A stretch of DNA of 64,000 nucleotides from Eubacteriales bacterium (GTDB taxonomy: Bacteria; Bacillota; Clostridia; Peptostreptococcales; Anaerovoracaceae), in the NCBI GenBank assembly GCA_028706405.1, contig JAQWBM010000001.1:1-64000 (forward strand), in the 5' to 3' direction. The notes beneath the pieces are model-generated. The model saw only the letters and a list, made by a program, of their open reading frames with translations. It ran no database searches and had not been told where the DNA came from. The translations under genes were made by a program, and so were the position numbers. Shown piece after piece: positions 46,863 to 56,292 of the stretch; the stretch's first letter is position 1, and each line of letters opens with the position of its first letter.

Positions 46863-47312
46863 TCAAAACGTTTTTTTGCTATCTATCAATATTGTGACAG
46901 GTCCGTCGTTATATATTTTTACAAGCATCTCCGCCTGAAATATTCCTTCCTCTACACGTACTCCATTTTCCTTGCAAAAATTTACAAAGCAATTATATAG
47001 TAAATTTGCATGTTTGGGTTTGGCAGCTTTAATAAAGCTGGGTCTTTTGCCTTTTCTGCAGTCTCCAAAAAGTGTAAATTGGGAAACTGCCAGAATATCA
47101 CCGCCTACGTCTTTAACAGATAAATTCATCTTACCTTCGTCATCTTCAAAAATACGCAGACCGGAAATCTTCTCGGCCATATAAGCCGCATCACTGGTAT
47201 TATCTTCATCCTCCACACCCAAAAGCACCATGAGTCCTTTTTCAATGGAGCCGGTAATCTTTTCTTCCACGGTCACATCCGCTTTTACTACCCTCTGAAC
47301 AACAGCCCGCAT
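46863..47312 (-). CDS. dtd: D-aminoacyl-tRNA deacylase
   Basis: DTD recycles tRNAs charged with D-amino acids or glycine. The 149 residues have the diagnostic MRAVVQRV start, [17 protein letters not shown] with the SQFTLxG active-site motif, and the second GPVTILIDS (the GPVT Gly-cisPro motif). It follows relA in the common relA-dtd arrangement. Confidence 0.97.
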   Translation of the reverse strand: MRAVVQRVVKADVTVEEKITGSIEKGLMVLLGVEDEDNTSDAAYMAEKISGLRIFEDDEGKMNLSVKDVGGDILAVSQFTLFGDCRKGKRPSFIKAAKPKHANLLYNCFVNFCKENGVRVEEGIFQAEMLVKIYNDGPVTILIDSKKTF

Positions 47313-47344
47313 TTTTATCCCCTTATTATTATAGCAGTCTTACA

Positions 47345-49528
47345 TTACGTTATTGAGCGATAAACATCTGCTACACCCTGTACACTACGCAATGCCCTGA
47401 GTATTTTTTCAATCTGACTGGTATTTGATATGGACAATGTCATTGTTATATTGATTATTCCATCTTTTGCACTCTTTGCATTTACTCCTGCTATATGGAC
47501 GTCCATGTCTTCACAGACTCTGGAAAGATCTGAAAATAAGCCTTTCCTGTCTTCGGCAATTATATGTATATCCGAATCGTAGGACATATTCTCTTTTTGT
47601 TTATCCCATTCAACTTCTATGAATCGTTGTTTTTCCTCCTCGGGCATTGAAAGGATATTTACACAGTCTTTTCTGTGTACGGATATTCCTCTTCCCTTTG
47701 TGATAAAACCGATTATTCTATCACCCGGAACCGGATTGCAGCATTTAGAAAATCGAATAAGCAAATTGTCAATTCCCTTAACTGTAACTCCTGTATGTTC
47801 ATTATGCTTGGTCTTTTTCTTCGCGTCCTCAGCCTTTTCACTTTTTTCTTTTCGGATAAGCTCTGCTTGTTTGTCATCATGGTAATATCGAAGCAGCATG
47901 GATATTACCTTGCTTAGAAACAGTCCGCCTGAGCCTATGGCTGTGTATAGATCGTCCGTTGATGACAGGTTAAAGTTCTTCGCACATCTATTTAAATACT
48001 GATTTTTTAGTAATTGCTGGCTATCATAGCCCTTTCTTCGGACGTATTTTTCCAGCATTTCTTTGCCTTTTTCCGTGGTATCGGATCTATTTTCCTTTTT
48101 CAGCCATTGTTTGATTTTGTTTCTCGCATTACTGGTTTGTGCTATTTTAAGCCAGTCGATACTTGGTCCCTTACTGTGTGAAGAGGTAACGATCTCCACA
48201 ATATTACCGTTTTTAAGTGTATGATCAATAGGTACCATTTTTCCGTTGACCTTTGCCCCTACACAATTTGCGCCGATAGCAGAGTGTATTTTAAAGGCAA
48301 AGTCAAGCGGGGTCGATCCGGCCGGCAATTCTATTACATCACCTTTTGGTGTAAAAACAAACACCTGGTTTGAAAACAGGTCGACCTTTAAAGTCTCCAT
48401 GAATTCCTTCGGATCATTCAGATCTTTTTGCCATTCCAGGGTTTGACGAAGCCATGCGAGCTTCCCTTCATCCTTATCCTCAGACACACCCTCTTTGTAC
48501 TTCCAATGAGCAGCAATTCCATATTCCGCGATCTTGTGCATTTCATGGGTTCGGATTTGTATTTCAAAGGGATCCCCGTTGTCACCGATTACAGTTGTAT
48601 GCAGAGACTGGTATCTGTTTGGTTTCGGCATTGCTATATAATCCTTGAACCTGCCCGGTATTGGTTTCCACATGGTATGAACGATTCCCAGAACCGCATA
48701 GCAATCCTTGATGTTTTCAACTATTATCCTGATCGCAGTAAGATCGAAAATTTCATCCAATTGTCTGTTTTGGTATTTCATCTTTCGGTAGATGCTGTAA
48801 AAATGCTTTGAACGACCTGTAATCTCACTTTCTATTTTTAATTCATCAATGCTTTCCTTTATTTCAGCAATAACCTTGTTGATGTAATCCTCACGTTGCT
48901 GCTTTTTTGATTTTACCTGTTTGACTAAATCATAATACGCTCTAGGATCCAAATGCTTTAGTGCAATATCCTCCAGCTCAAATTTCAATGTGAATATTCC
49001 CAGTCTGCTTGCTAACGGAGCGTATATTTCAAGGGTTTCACGGCATTTATCCTTTATTTGCTCTTCACTCATGTAATTAATTGTTCTGAGGTTATGAAGC
49101 CGGTCCGCAAGCTTGATAATAAGCACGCGAATGTCTTTGGACATTGCCAAAAACATTTTTCTTAAATTTTCAGCCTGCCGCTCTTCTTTACTTTCGTATA
49201 CCAGGCTTTTGAGTTTGGTAACTCCATCTACCAGAAGTGCGACCTCTTCTCCGAAATCGTTGAAGAGATCTTCCTGTGAGTAGTATGTGTCTTCAACAGT
49301 ATCGTGAAGCAGCCCCGCAACAAGAGTACTTTCATCCATGCCTAACTCTGCAAGTATTTTAGCGACCTCAACAGGGTGAACTAAATATGGCTCACCCGAT
49401 TCGCGTAATTGCCCTTCATGGTATTCCTTTGCTTTTTTATACGCTTTCTCAATAAGTTCCACGTTGATATTCGGGTTGATTTGCAAAAGTTCACTTATGA
49501 ATTTTTCCAATAAATCCATAGCATGCAT
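47345..49528 (-). CDS. relA: Bifunctional (p)ppGpp synthetase/hydrolase
   Basis: This RSH stringent-response enzyme has 727 residues: an HD hydrolase domain (about 25-190, AGLLHDTVEDT), a synthetase domain (about 230-350, RIIVENIKDCYAVLGIVH, YQSLHTTV), TGS (about 390-450), a helical region and a C-terminal ACT domain (about 655-727). The intact HD pair suggests both activities, as expected for Rel in Firmicutes. Confidence 0.97.
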   Translation of the reverse strand: MHAMDLLEKFISELLQINPNINVELIEKAYKKAKEYHEGQLRESGEPYLVHPVEVAKILAELGMDESTLVAGLLHDTVEDTYYSQEDLFNDFGEEVALLVDGVTKLKSLVYESKEERQAENLRKMFLAMSKDIRVLIIKLADRLHNLRTINYMSEEQIKDKCRETLEIYAPLASRLGIFTLKFELEDIALKHLDPRAYYDLVKQVKSKKQQREDYINKVIAEIKESIDELKIESEITGRSKHFYSIYRKMKYQNRQLDEIFDLTAIRIIVENIKDCYAVLGIVHTMWKPIPGRFKDYIAMPKPNRYQSLHTTVIGDNGDPFEIQIRTHEMHKIAEYGIAAHWKYKEGVSEDKDEGKLAWLRQTLEWQKDLNDPKEFMETLKVDLFSNQVFVFTPKGDVIELPAGSTPLDFAFKIHSAIGANCVGAKVNGKMVPIDHTLKNGNIVEIVTSSHSKGPSIDWLKIAQTSNARNKIKQWLKKENRSDTTEKGKEMLEKYVRRKGYDSQQLLKNQYLNRCAKNFNLSSTDDLYTAIGSGGLFLSKVISMLLRYYHDDKQAELIRKEKSEKAEDAKKKTKHNEHTGVTVKGIDNLLIRFSKCCNPVPGDRIIGFITKGRGISVHRKDCVNILSMPEEEKQRFIEVEWDKQKENMSYDSDIHIIAEDRKGLFSDLSRVCEDMDVHIAGVNAKSAKDGIINITMTLSISNTSQIEKILRALRSVQGVADVYRSIT

Positions 49529-49555
49529 TCCTTTTGTTATTATATTTAAATTTGG

Positions 49556-50473
49556 TTATTCCTTATTTTTTCTGCTTTTCTTTGCCTTATATTTTGGTCC
49601 GCCTGTAAGCTGGCATAACTCATAGTAAATAGGGCTTGCAATACATATAGACGATAACGCACCGGCTGCGATACCAACAACGAGCGGCAAGGTAAACTGC
49701 CGGATAATATCCCCTCCCAGGATAAATAAAGGTATAATCGCCACAATAATCGTAACTGAGGTCATCAATGACCTGACTAAAGTTTGATTGATACTGGTAT
49801 CAACAAGCTCCTCAAGCTTGTTCTTTTTCATAATATTCAAATTTTCCCTGATTCTGTCAAATACTACAACAGTATCATTGACGGAATAACCTACTAAGGT
49901 TAATACTGCCGCGATAAACGGATTGTTGATAGATATGCCGAAAAAGCCATAAAAAGCAATCAAGATCAGTACGTCGTGAATTACAGATATGATGGCAGCC
50001 AATCCAAATTTCCATTCAAACCTCACGATGATATATATAAGTATTCCCAAGCTGGCAATTATCACCGCTTTCACTGCATTTTTCTTTAACATGTCTCCAA
50101 CTGAAGGTCCGAACTGCTCTATGGTCATTACGGCATCGTCAGGCAGATTGAATTCAGTAAGTAAATCACTCAATAATTCTTCTCTGGCTGCCGTATCTAA
50201 AGCCTGTACAGTTCTTATAATCACTTGACTGTTCATTTCACCGGCATGCACTATATCTGCTTCTATATCATTTGTTTTTAATACCCGATCTATTTCGCTT
50301 ACGGAAACTTCCCTGCCCATTTCCAGCTGAAGCATAGTTCCGCCGGTAAAGTCGATCCCGTAATTGAACCCTCTTATAAATCCTGCTGCCAAACCCAAAA
50401 TAATCAGACTGGAAAATACGATATAGTAGATTTTCCGGTATTTCAAAAAGGAGATTCTCTTAATTGTAAACAT
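49556..50473 (-). CDS. secF: Protein-export membrane protein SecF
   Basis: This RND-fold accessory subunit of the Sec translocon has 305 residues, with six membrane segments. The hallmark GFNYGIDFTGGTMLQLEM near the N-terminus, SVNDTVVVFDRIREN and the C-terminal LVVGIAAGALSS region match. It directly follows secD, sharing the junction (one base). Confidence 0.96.
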   Translation of the reverse strand: MFTIKRISFLKYRKIYYIVFSSLIILGLAAGFIRGFNYGIDFTGGTMLQLEMGREVSVSEIDRVLKTNDIEADIVHAGEMNSQVIIRTVQALDTAAREELLSDLLTEFNLPDDAVMTIEQFGPSVGDMLKKNAVKAVIIASLGILIYIIVRFEWKFGLAAIISVIHDVLILIAFYGFFGISINNPFIAAVLTLVGYSVNDTVVVFDRIRENLNIMKKNKLEELVDTSINQTLVRSLMTSVTIIVAIIPLFILGGDIIRQFTLPLVVGIAAGALSSICIASPIYYELCQLTGGPKYKAKKSRKNKE

Positions 50474-51754
50474 TTACTTCGCCTCCTTTACTAATGCCGC
50501 AAAATTTTTCACCGTTGCAAGCTTCTTGTTTTCAGCTATCAAATCCAAATAAAGCTGTGTCACTATAACTGCTGTAAAAACGCTTGCGACAATACCTATC
50601 ATCAATGTAAGCGCAAAGCCTTTTACTGTTCCCGATCCCAACTGATAAAGCACAATACCGGCAATCATTGTTGTAAGCTGGGAGTCTATAATTGTTGACA
50701 TTGCTCTTTTAAACCCTGAATTCACAGCAACGCGTATCGATTTTCCGTTGATGATTTCTTCCCTTATTCTGGAGAATATTATAACATTTGCATCAACCGC
50801 CATACCGACGGATAGAATAATACCTGCAATTCCAGGTAATGTAAGGACTCCATCCATCAGAACCAGAACCCAGAATACAATCAATACATATAAAAGCAAC
50901 GCTATGTTTGCAGCCATTCCCATAACACGGTACATGAGCAGCATGACAGCAAAAATAAGTATCAAGCCGATCACTCCTGCTATGATGCTCTTCTCCAAAG
51001 CCTCCAATCCAATAGTCGGTCCAACTACAGAGGTTTGTACTTCTTTCAGTTCCACAGGAAGTGCGCCTCCGCGGATTAAAACAGAAAGCTCGGTTGCTTC
51101 CTTATCAGAAAACCCGCCCGGTCCTCCCGTAATGGTAGCCTCGCCGTTTGGTATAACATTCTGCACGACAGGAGCTGAAATAACTTGTCCATCTAATATG
51201 ATCATTATGACATCATCACGCATCCCCTGATTTTGTGAGATTATTTCTTTGTTCATAATTTTTGTAGTAGCATCCTTGAACGCTTTTGAACCGGTTTTGT
51301 TAAATTTCAACGTAACTGCATATCCGCCGTTTTCCTGATCGTTCATAATTCCGGCATCTTCAACCTGACTGCCGTCCAATACGATGGCATTGTCCGCCAT
51401 CACAAATTGCAGCTGCGCTGTTTTCCCTATCGTATTTATTGCATCATCAGCATCCTCTGCTCCGGGAAGCTCAACCCTGATACGATTGGACCCTTCTATG
51501 GTAACCACCGGCTCAGATAAGCCCATCTGGTTAACTCTTTCCTCAATGACAGCTTGCGTCTGCGTCATTAATTTTTTCAATTCTTCTCCGGCAGCATCAG
51601 TTTGTGCCTCCATAACAACATAAACTCCACCGGATAGATCAAGTCCCAGCTTTATCTGATCTTTGATCGGAGCGAAGGAGCCTATGCCCATAAGAGTTAC
51701 ATACCAGCCAAAGAGTATAAGAATTGACAAACTGATTGCCAATGCCTTCTTCAT
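50474..51754 (-). CDS. secD: Protein-export membrane protein SecD
   Basis: The 426-residue partner of SecF has a large extracytoplasmic P1-type domain after the first membrane helix (LGLDLSGGVYVVMEAQTD, ELPGAEDADDAINTIG), then helices 2-6 with AVDANVIIFSRIREEI. It is the compact SecD form, without the extended P1 of E. coli. Its promoter is at 51822-51850. Confidence 0.96.
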   Translation of the reverse strand: MKKALAISLSILILFGWYVTLMGIGSFAPIKDQIKLGLDLSGGVYVVMEAQTDAAGEELKKLMTQTQAVIEERVNQMGLSEPVVTIEGSNRIRVELPGAEDADDAINTIGKTAQLQFVMADNAIVLDGSQVEDAGIMNDQENGGYAVTLKFNKTGSKAFKDATTKIMNKEIISQNQGMRDDVIMIILDGQVISAPVVQNVIPNGEATITGGPGGFSDKEATELSVLIRGGALPVELKEVQTSVVGPTIGLEALEKSIIAGVIGLILIFAVMLLMYRVMGMAANIALLLYVLIVFWVLVLMDGVLTLPGIAGIILSVGMAVDANVIIFSRIREEIINGKSIRVAVNSGFKRAMSTIIDSQLTTMIAGIVLYQLGSGTVKGFALTLMIGIVASVFTAVIVTQLYLDLIAENKKLATVKNFAALVKEAK

Positions 51755-51821
51755 TATAATTCCCCTTCTCTTTATCGCTTGTATTTTGTATAAAACTTTC
51801 TCCTCAATTGTGTTACAGAAT

Positions 51822-51850
51822 ATTTTACTACTTATTTGTAATTCTCACAA
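51822..51850 (-). promoter_or_regulatory. Probable promoter of secDF
   Basis: On the minus strand TTGTGA (51845-51850) and TAAAAT (51822-51827) are 17 bases apart, 68 bases before the secD ATG. Confidence 0.6.
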
Positions 51851-51898
51851 GCAAAAACATAAAAAGAGCCGAAATTGCTGAATTATTGAGATAACTTA

Positions 51899-52267
51899 TC
51901 AACTTTGCAGGTTCACGCCAATCATTCCGCCAATACTTCCAAACAAAACCGGAATTAAAAACTTTAACAAACCAGCTCCAAAATCAATACCCGAGGAGAA
52001 CGCAAGTGTATAGATTATTGATAGTATAAGGGTAAATATAATTGAATAAAATGCACCGTAAACGAAACCTCTTTTCTTGATATGATTTCCGATATAGACC
52101 CCCAGGAAAAAACAGCAAATTGCAAGTATCGCAACCATATAATAGAGCGACCAGCGTTCCGGAGCAACAGTTAGCTTCATTATCACACTCATCAATAATG
52201 TAAGCAAAACAAATAAGATAAAAGCATATAATAATCCTTTAAAGTTTTTAAGTATATTTTCCATCAT
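51899..52267 (-). CDS. TIGR04086-family membrane protein
   Basis: This small membrane protein of 122 residues has four hydrophobic segments (LLYAFILFVLLTLLMSVIM, LYYMVAILAICCFFLGVYIG, FYSIIFTLILSIIYTLAF, FLIPVLFGSIGGMIGVNL). It corresponds to the conserved Firmicutes family found near yajC and secDF; its function is unknown. An AAGGAGG site precedes the start. Confidence 0.8.
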   Translation of the reverse strand: MMENILKNFKGLLYAFILFVLLTLLMSVIMKLTVAPERWSLYYMVAILAICCFFLGVYIGNHIKKRGFVYGAFYSIIFTLILSIIYTLAFSSGIDFGAGLLKFLIPVLFGSIGGMIGVNLQS

Positions 52268-52389
52268 GTCTTTATATCCTCCTTAACCAGACAGGTAATA
52301 AAATGATCAATAGCAAGTCAAAATCATTAATATACTTTTACATTATATTTTTTACCTGGGGATTTATACAAAATAAAACGATATTAAAA

Positions 52390-52420
52390 AATAAAATAAG
52401 TTCCAGAATTATTCTGAAAC
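52390..52420 (-). terminator. Terminator of tRNA-Leu(CAA)
   Basis: On the minus strand GTTTCAGAA-TAA-TTCTGGAAC forms a stem just after the tRNA 3' end, followed by TTATTTTATTTTTT. Confidence 0.8.
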
Positions 52421-52429
52421 TTACTGTTT

Positions 52430-52516
52430 TGGTGCCGGCGATCGGGGTCGAACCGATACGGTGTTGCCACCACGGGATTTTGAGTCCCGCACGTCTGCCA
52501 ATTCCATCACGCCGGC
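52430..52516 (-). tRNA. tRNA-Leu (anticodon CAA)
   Basis: The 87-base tRNA has the 7-bp acceptor GCCGGCG/CGCCGGC, the anticodon loop CTCAAAA with anticodon CAA, a long variable arm as expected for leucine, the GGTTCGA T-loop and a genomically encoded CCA. It reads UUG codons. It has a promoter and a terminator of its own. Confidence 0.96.
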
Positions 52517-52528
52517 ATAGCAAAAATT

Positions 52529-52557
52529 ATAATACCACAATTAAAAAATGAAATCAA
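52529..52557 (-). promoter_or_regulatory. Promoter of tRNA-Leu(CAA)
   Basis: On the minus strand TTGATT (52552-52557) and TATTAT (52529-52534) are 17 bases apart, ending 12 bases before the tRNA. Confidence 0.75.
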
Positions 52558-52566
52558 GAAAAAGCA

Positions 52567-52595
52567 TTTACATTTTAGTATATTTCCGATATAAT
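52567..52595 (+). promoter_or_regulatory. Promoter of yajC
   Basis: TTTACA (52567-52572) and TATAAT (52590-52595) are 17 bases apart on the plus strand, 30 bases before the yajC ATG. It is back-to-back with the tRNA-Leu promoter. Confidence 0.8.
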
Positions 52596-52625
52596 TTTTT
52601 ACATAACTTAAAAGGAGGAAAAAAA

Positions 52626-53096
52626 ATGGACCAAATGACTGCGTTATTGCCGTTAATTCTATTAATATTTATAATGTATTTCCTGCTTATCCGGCCACAG
52701 AAAAAAAGGGAAAAAGCTGTGTCCGCGATGAGAAATGCCGTGAGGGTTGGTGACGAAGTCATCACGATTGGCGGGATTCGCGGCAAGGTTATAAAATCCA
52801 AAGACGAGGTATTGACGATTCAAGTTGGGTCGGATAAGGTAAAGTTTGATGTCATGAGGTGGGCTATTTCAAGTGTAAACGGCAAGGATTCTGCGCCTTC
52901 TCCAGCCGAGAAAGTTGTAAAAGATGAAGAATCAGCGAAAGAAAGTCAGCCGGCCCCAAAAAAATTGCCGAAGAGAATGAATAGAGCTAATGAGGCTCCT
53001 CTTGATGAAATGAAAATGGAAAATGCCGCAGAAGTAAAAACAGAAGCATCTGCTCCCGCGTCTGCAGATATTATAACTGATGAAATTGAGAAATAA
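52626..53096 (+). CDS. yajC: Preprotein translocase subunit YajC
   Basis: YajC is a single-span membrane protein associated with SecDF. The 156 residues start with a hydrophobic helix (ALLPLILLIFIMYFLLIRPQ), then the conserved RPQKKREK and GDEVITIGGIRGKV. The C-terminal 65 residues are a Pro/Ala/Glu-rich tail, longer than the usual YajC. The start at 52626 has AAAGGAGG eight bases upstream. It is on the opposite strand from secD and secF, separated by a tRNA, so it is not in their operon. Confidence 0.93.
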   Translation: MDQMTALLPLILLIFIMYFLLIRPQKKREKAVSAMRNAVRVGDEVITIGGIRGKVIKSKDEVLTIQVGSDKVKFDVMRWAISSVNGKDSAPSPAEKVVKDEESAKESQPAPKKLPKRMNRANEAPLDEMKMENAAEVKTEASAPASADIITDEIEK

Positions 53097-53119
53097 GCTG
53101 TTCAAGAGGATGGCAAAAA

Positions 53120-54190
53120 TTAGCAGATAGTTCCTCCTCCAACTACGATATCACCTTGATAGAATACCGCAGCTTGCCCTGGAGTGACTGCACGCTGTTT
53201 TTCCTTAAATCGCACAAAGATTCTGTTGTTTTTTTCGGGAAATATCGTGGCCGGTACCTCTGACTGTGTATACCTTGTTTTTACTGTTACATCCATAGGA
53301 CCGTCAAGTTCGGCAATCGAAATCAGGTTGATCCCTCCAGCGGTAAGACTGTCAACGAATAAGTCTTCATTTGATCCAAGTGTGACTTGATTGTTATCAC
53401 TGTCTATGTGAACTACATACATGGGTTTTCCGAATGTTTTTCCTAATCCCTTACGCTGTCCGATTGTATAATTTATGATTCCCTTGTGTCTTCCAAGGAT
53501 ATTTCCGTTCATGTCTAAAAAATCCCCTTCCTCAGCTTTTACACCGAGGGTCTTTTTCAGGAATCCTGCATAATCTCCATCTTTGACAAAACAGATATCC
53601 TGGCTGTCCGGCTTTTTAGCATTCACAAACCCTCTTTTTTCAGCAATTGACCTGATTTCAGTTTTATTCAGATCTCCCAGCGGAAACAGGAGTTTTGACA
53701 TTTCAGCCTGGGTCATGGTATATAGGGCATAGCTTTGATCCTTTGACTCGTCTGCCCCCTTTTTCAGAAGGTACCTGCCTGTATCAGGATCTCTCTCTAT
53801 CCTGGCATAATGACCGGTAGCAATATAATCATATCCTAACAACATTGCCCTTTCCAAAAATTTCTCAAATTTTATATAACGATTACAATTTATACATGGA
53901 TTTGGAGTTTCTCCGCTTTGATAAGCTTTTGCAAAAGGCACTATTACATCCCTTTCGAACTGCAGGCCGAAATTAAACACGTCATGACGAAATTCCAATT
54001 TATCCGCTACACTTTTTGCATCCAGCACATCTTCTAAAGAACAGCATGTCTTCGTTCTTTCAATGCCTATATCTTCATTTTCAAATAATTTAAAGGTCGC
54101 TCCGGAAACTTCATAGCCCCGCTCCTTCAATATAACCGCAGCTACTGAGCTGTCAACACCGCCGCTCATAGCTACCAAAACCTTTGCCAT
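53120..54190 (-). CDS. mnmA: tRNA-specific 2-thiouridylase MnmA
   Basis: MnmA thiolates U34 of Lys, Glu and Gln tRNAs. The 356 residues from M at 54190 begin AKVLVAMSGGVDSSVAA (PP-loop), with catalytic cysteines in the NPCINCNRYIKF and DSQDICFVKDGDY segments, and the GRHKGIINYTIGQRKGLG region. The start at 54190 follows an AAGGAT site; an alternative TTG lies eight codons upstream. Confidence 0.95.
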   Translation of the reverse strand: MAKVLVAMSGGVDSSVAAVILKERGYEVSGATFKLFENEDIGIERTKTCCSLEDVLDAKSVADKLEFRHDVFNFGLQFERDVIVPFAKAYQSGETPNPCINCNRYIKFEKFLERAMLLGYDYIATGHYARIERDPDTGRYLLKKGADESKDQSYALYTMTQAEMSKLLFPLGDLNKTEIRSIAEKRGFVNAKKPDSQDICFVKDGDYAGFLKKTLGVKAEEGDFLDMNGNILGRHKGIINYTIGQRKGLGKTFGKPMYVVHIDSDNNQVTLGSNEDLFVDSLTAGGINLISIAELDGPMDVTVKTRYTQSEVPATIFPEKNNRIFVRFKEKQRAVTPGQAAVFYQGDIVVGGGTIC

Positions 54191-54220
54191 AATATAATGA
54201 TCCTTTCCTATCAATTGTAT

Positions 54221-55045
54221 TTACAATCCAAGCCCTTTCAGCCAACCGATACAAAGATTGTGCCAGTTTGCGGCCAGTGCGTTGATTTTTTCAGCTTGCC
54301 AAGCACTCTGCTCTGTTGCAAGTGCCATGGCATGTGGTCCTTTTGGGAACAAGTGCAGTTCAAAGGGTACTCCTTGCTCCCGCAGAGAAGTGGCATACAT
54401 CAGAGTATTTTCGACAGGTACAGAGGGATCGGTTACTGTACTCCATAAAAATGTAGGGGGGTTGTGAGCAGTTACGCTGCTCTCCAGGGAGGCCTGTGCA
54501 ACAATCGGTCCATCATCAAAAAGATTTCTGCGGGTTCGCTCGCCGCCAAACTTCCCCATAGTGATTACGGGGTAGCATAAAATGGCTGCGTTGGGGCGCA
54601 CCTGCTCAGCACTTAGATCAAGGAACTTATCAAACATGGGATCCTGCCATAAATTTGCCATACATCCCGCCAAATGCCCTCCTGCGGAAAAACCGCATAT
54701 TGCAATTTTACCGGGGTTTATACCGTACTTCACGGCATTTCCCCGCAAATAGGAGATGGCAGCTGCCGTCTCCAGCAATGCCTGAGGCCAACGGTCTGGA
54801 GAAACACTATAATTCAGCAAAAAGACCTGCATACCTGCACCCAAAAAGGCAAGGGCTACCGGCTCCCCCTCTGATCGTGAGATCAAATCGTATCCGCCTC
54901 CCGGCAGAATCAGCACACCCGTGCGCCCACCGGACTCCGCCAGAAAGTTTTCTTTTGGCCTGGCATATGTGGTAAGGGTTGCTCCGGTGCTCGACGGCGG
55001 CAGCATGGGACAAAATTGTTCAGAGCCTAAACGTTCATGGATCAT
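54221..55045 (-). CDS. Alpha/beta hydrolase (acetyl-esterase-like), GC-rich
   Basis: This probable carboxylesterase has about 274 residues: oxyanion motif LPGGGYDLIS, nucleophile GFSAGGH, the acid in STVTDPSVPVENT and the histidine in FPKGPHAMALATE. It resembles acetylesterases that deacetylate plant polysaccharides, but the substrate is unknown. ATG 55045 has AAAGGAG eight bases upstream. Sampled stretches are above 50% GC while neighbours are near 40%, and no operon partner exists, which suggests recent acquisition. Confidence 0.88.
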   Translation of the reverse strand: MIHERLGSEQFCPMLPPSSTGATLTTYARPKENFLAESGGRTGVLILPGGGYDLISRSEGEPVALAFLGAGMQVFLLNYSVSPDRWPQALLETAAAISYLRGNAVKYGINPGKIAICGFSAGGHLAGCMANLWQDPMFDKFLDLSAEQVRPNAAILCYPVITMGKFGGERTRRNLFDDGPIVAQASLESSVTAHNPPTFLWSTVTDPSVPVENTLMYATSLREQGVPFELHLFPKGPHAMALATEQSAWQAEKINALAANWHNLCIGWLKGLGL

Positions 55046-55114
55046 ATTCTTTGCTCCTTTCATGAGCTTGATGCACTACCATATTTCTATATATGAAAAC
55101 TATTTTTAATTCTT

Positions 55115-55531
55115 TTATTCGCCTATGATTTTTACCAATACTCTCTTCGCCCTTTTCCCATCAAATTCACCATAGAATATCTGCTCCCATGTGCCAAAGT
55201 CTAACCTTCCTTCAGTTATAGCTACAACAACTTCTCTTCCCATAATTGTTCTTTTTAAATGGGCATCGGCATTATCCTCATATCCATTATGATTATACTG
55301 GTCATATGGCTTTTCAGGAGCAAGTTTTTCTAAAAAGGCTTCAAAATCCCGATGCAATCCGGATTCATCATCATTTATAAAAACACTGGCTGTTATATGC
55401 ATAGGATTGCAAAGGAGCAAACCTTCTTTAATACCGCTTTCCCTTAAACATGCTTGTATTTCTGGAGTAATATTTATAAATGCTCTTCTCGTTTTTGTAT
55501 TAAAGGTTAATACCTTTCTATAAGATTTCAT
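55115..55531 (-). CDS. YjbQ family protein (UPF0047)
   Basis: The 138 residues from ATG 55531 (GGGGAGG just upstream) match the YjbQ/UPF0047 family: [78 protein letters not shown]. Family members have weak thiamine phosphate synthase activity; the physiological role is not known. Confidence 0.92.
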   Translation of the reverse strand: MKSYRKVLTFNTKTRRAFINITPEIQACLRESGIKEGLLLCNPMHITASVFINDDESGLHRDFEAFLEKLAPEKPYDQYNHNGYEDNADAHLKRTIMGREVVVAITEGRLDFGTWEQIFYGEFDGKRAKRVLVKIIGE

Positions 55532-55570
55532 GCGATACCTCCCCTTCGAGTAATAATACACATTTGTTTC

Positions 55571-55981
55571 TCACTTCCACGCTTTTAGTTTTTCCTTAAG
55601 CTCTTGAACTTTTATACCTATAGAAGCAAATACCTTTTTAAATTCCTCATCACTCTTACCCGTTGGATCATCTAAGCCCCAATCTTCTCTATGTTTCGCC
55701 GGAGGATAAGGGCATTCCACATTGCACCCCATGGTAATTACAACGTCCGCCGGCGGAATATCGTCCAAAAGCTTGGAATATTGTGTCTGTTCCATATCGA
55801 TATTATACAGTTTCTTCATCAGCCTGACTGCATCGTGATTTATTTGAGGATTTGCTTCCGTTCCGGCAGAATAACTTTCAAATACATCACTTGCATAGTG
55901 TTTGCCCAGCGCTTCCGCAATTTGAGAGCGGCATGAATTATGAACACATATAAAGGCTACCCCTAACTTGGAATCGCTCAT
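55571..55981 (-). CDS. arsC: Arsenate reductase, thioredoxin-dependent ArsC (LMW phosphatase fold)
   Basis: This cytoplasmic reductase converts arsenate to arsenite. The 136 residues have the C12-V-H-N-S-C17-R phosphate loop, the further redox cysteines in TMGCNVECPYPP, and DDPTGKSDEEF. The ATG at 55981 has GGGGGAGAG upstream. It lies 17 bases after a mini-thioredoxin gene that could reduce it, in an operon with an ArsR regulator. Confidence 0.92.
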   Translation of the reverse strand: MSDSKLGVAFICVHNSCRSQIAEALGKHYASDVFESYSAGTEANPQINHDAVRLMKKLYNIDMEQTQYSKLLDDIPPADVVITMGCNVECPYPPAKHREDWGLDDPTGKSDEEFKKVFASIGIKVQELKEKLKAWK

Positions 55982-55997
55982 GAAATTCTCTCCCCCT

Positions 55998-56243
55998 TTA
56001 CTCTGCAACTGTCCTTTTAAAGATTTCAATAATTTCGTTGGCTTTCAGTACTTTCCCGGAAGATACAACTTTCTCGTCAATGATTAACCCGGGGGTTGAC
56101 ATGATCCCGTGTTTTGCTATCTCAGCAAAATCCTCTACTTTAATAACCTCCGCATCAATCCCTGTTTCCATCAGGGCTTTCTTTGTGTTCTCAGCCAGCT
56201 TAGTGCAATTTTTGCATCCGGATCCTAAAATTTTAATAAGCAT
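55998..56243 (-). CDS. Mini-thioredoxin (redox-active disulfide protein family)
   Basis: This small redox protein of 81 residues has C10-K-N-C13 in ILGSGCKNCTKL and the cis-proline STPGLIIDEKVVSSG. The group (TM0996/MTH895 type) commonly accompanies CSCSS permeases and ArsR regulators, as it does here. Confidence 0.9.
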   Translation of the reverse strand: MLIKILGSGCKNCTKLAENTKKALMETGIDAEVIKVEDFAEIAKHGIMSTPGLIIDEKVVSSGKVLKANEIIEIFKRTVAE

Positions 56244-56292
56244 ATCCTTTGTTCCTCTAAATAAAATATTGGTTATATTTGAATCCTATAGG

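Noticed and set aside
54655..54975. Plus-strand frames opposite the alpha/beta hydrolase
   Set aside because: They are favoured by high GC on the opposite strand and carry no domain or ribosome site.
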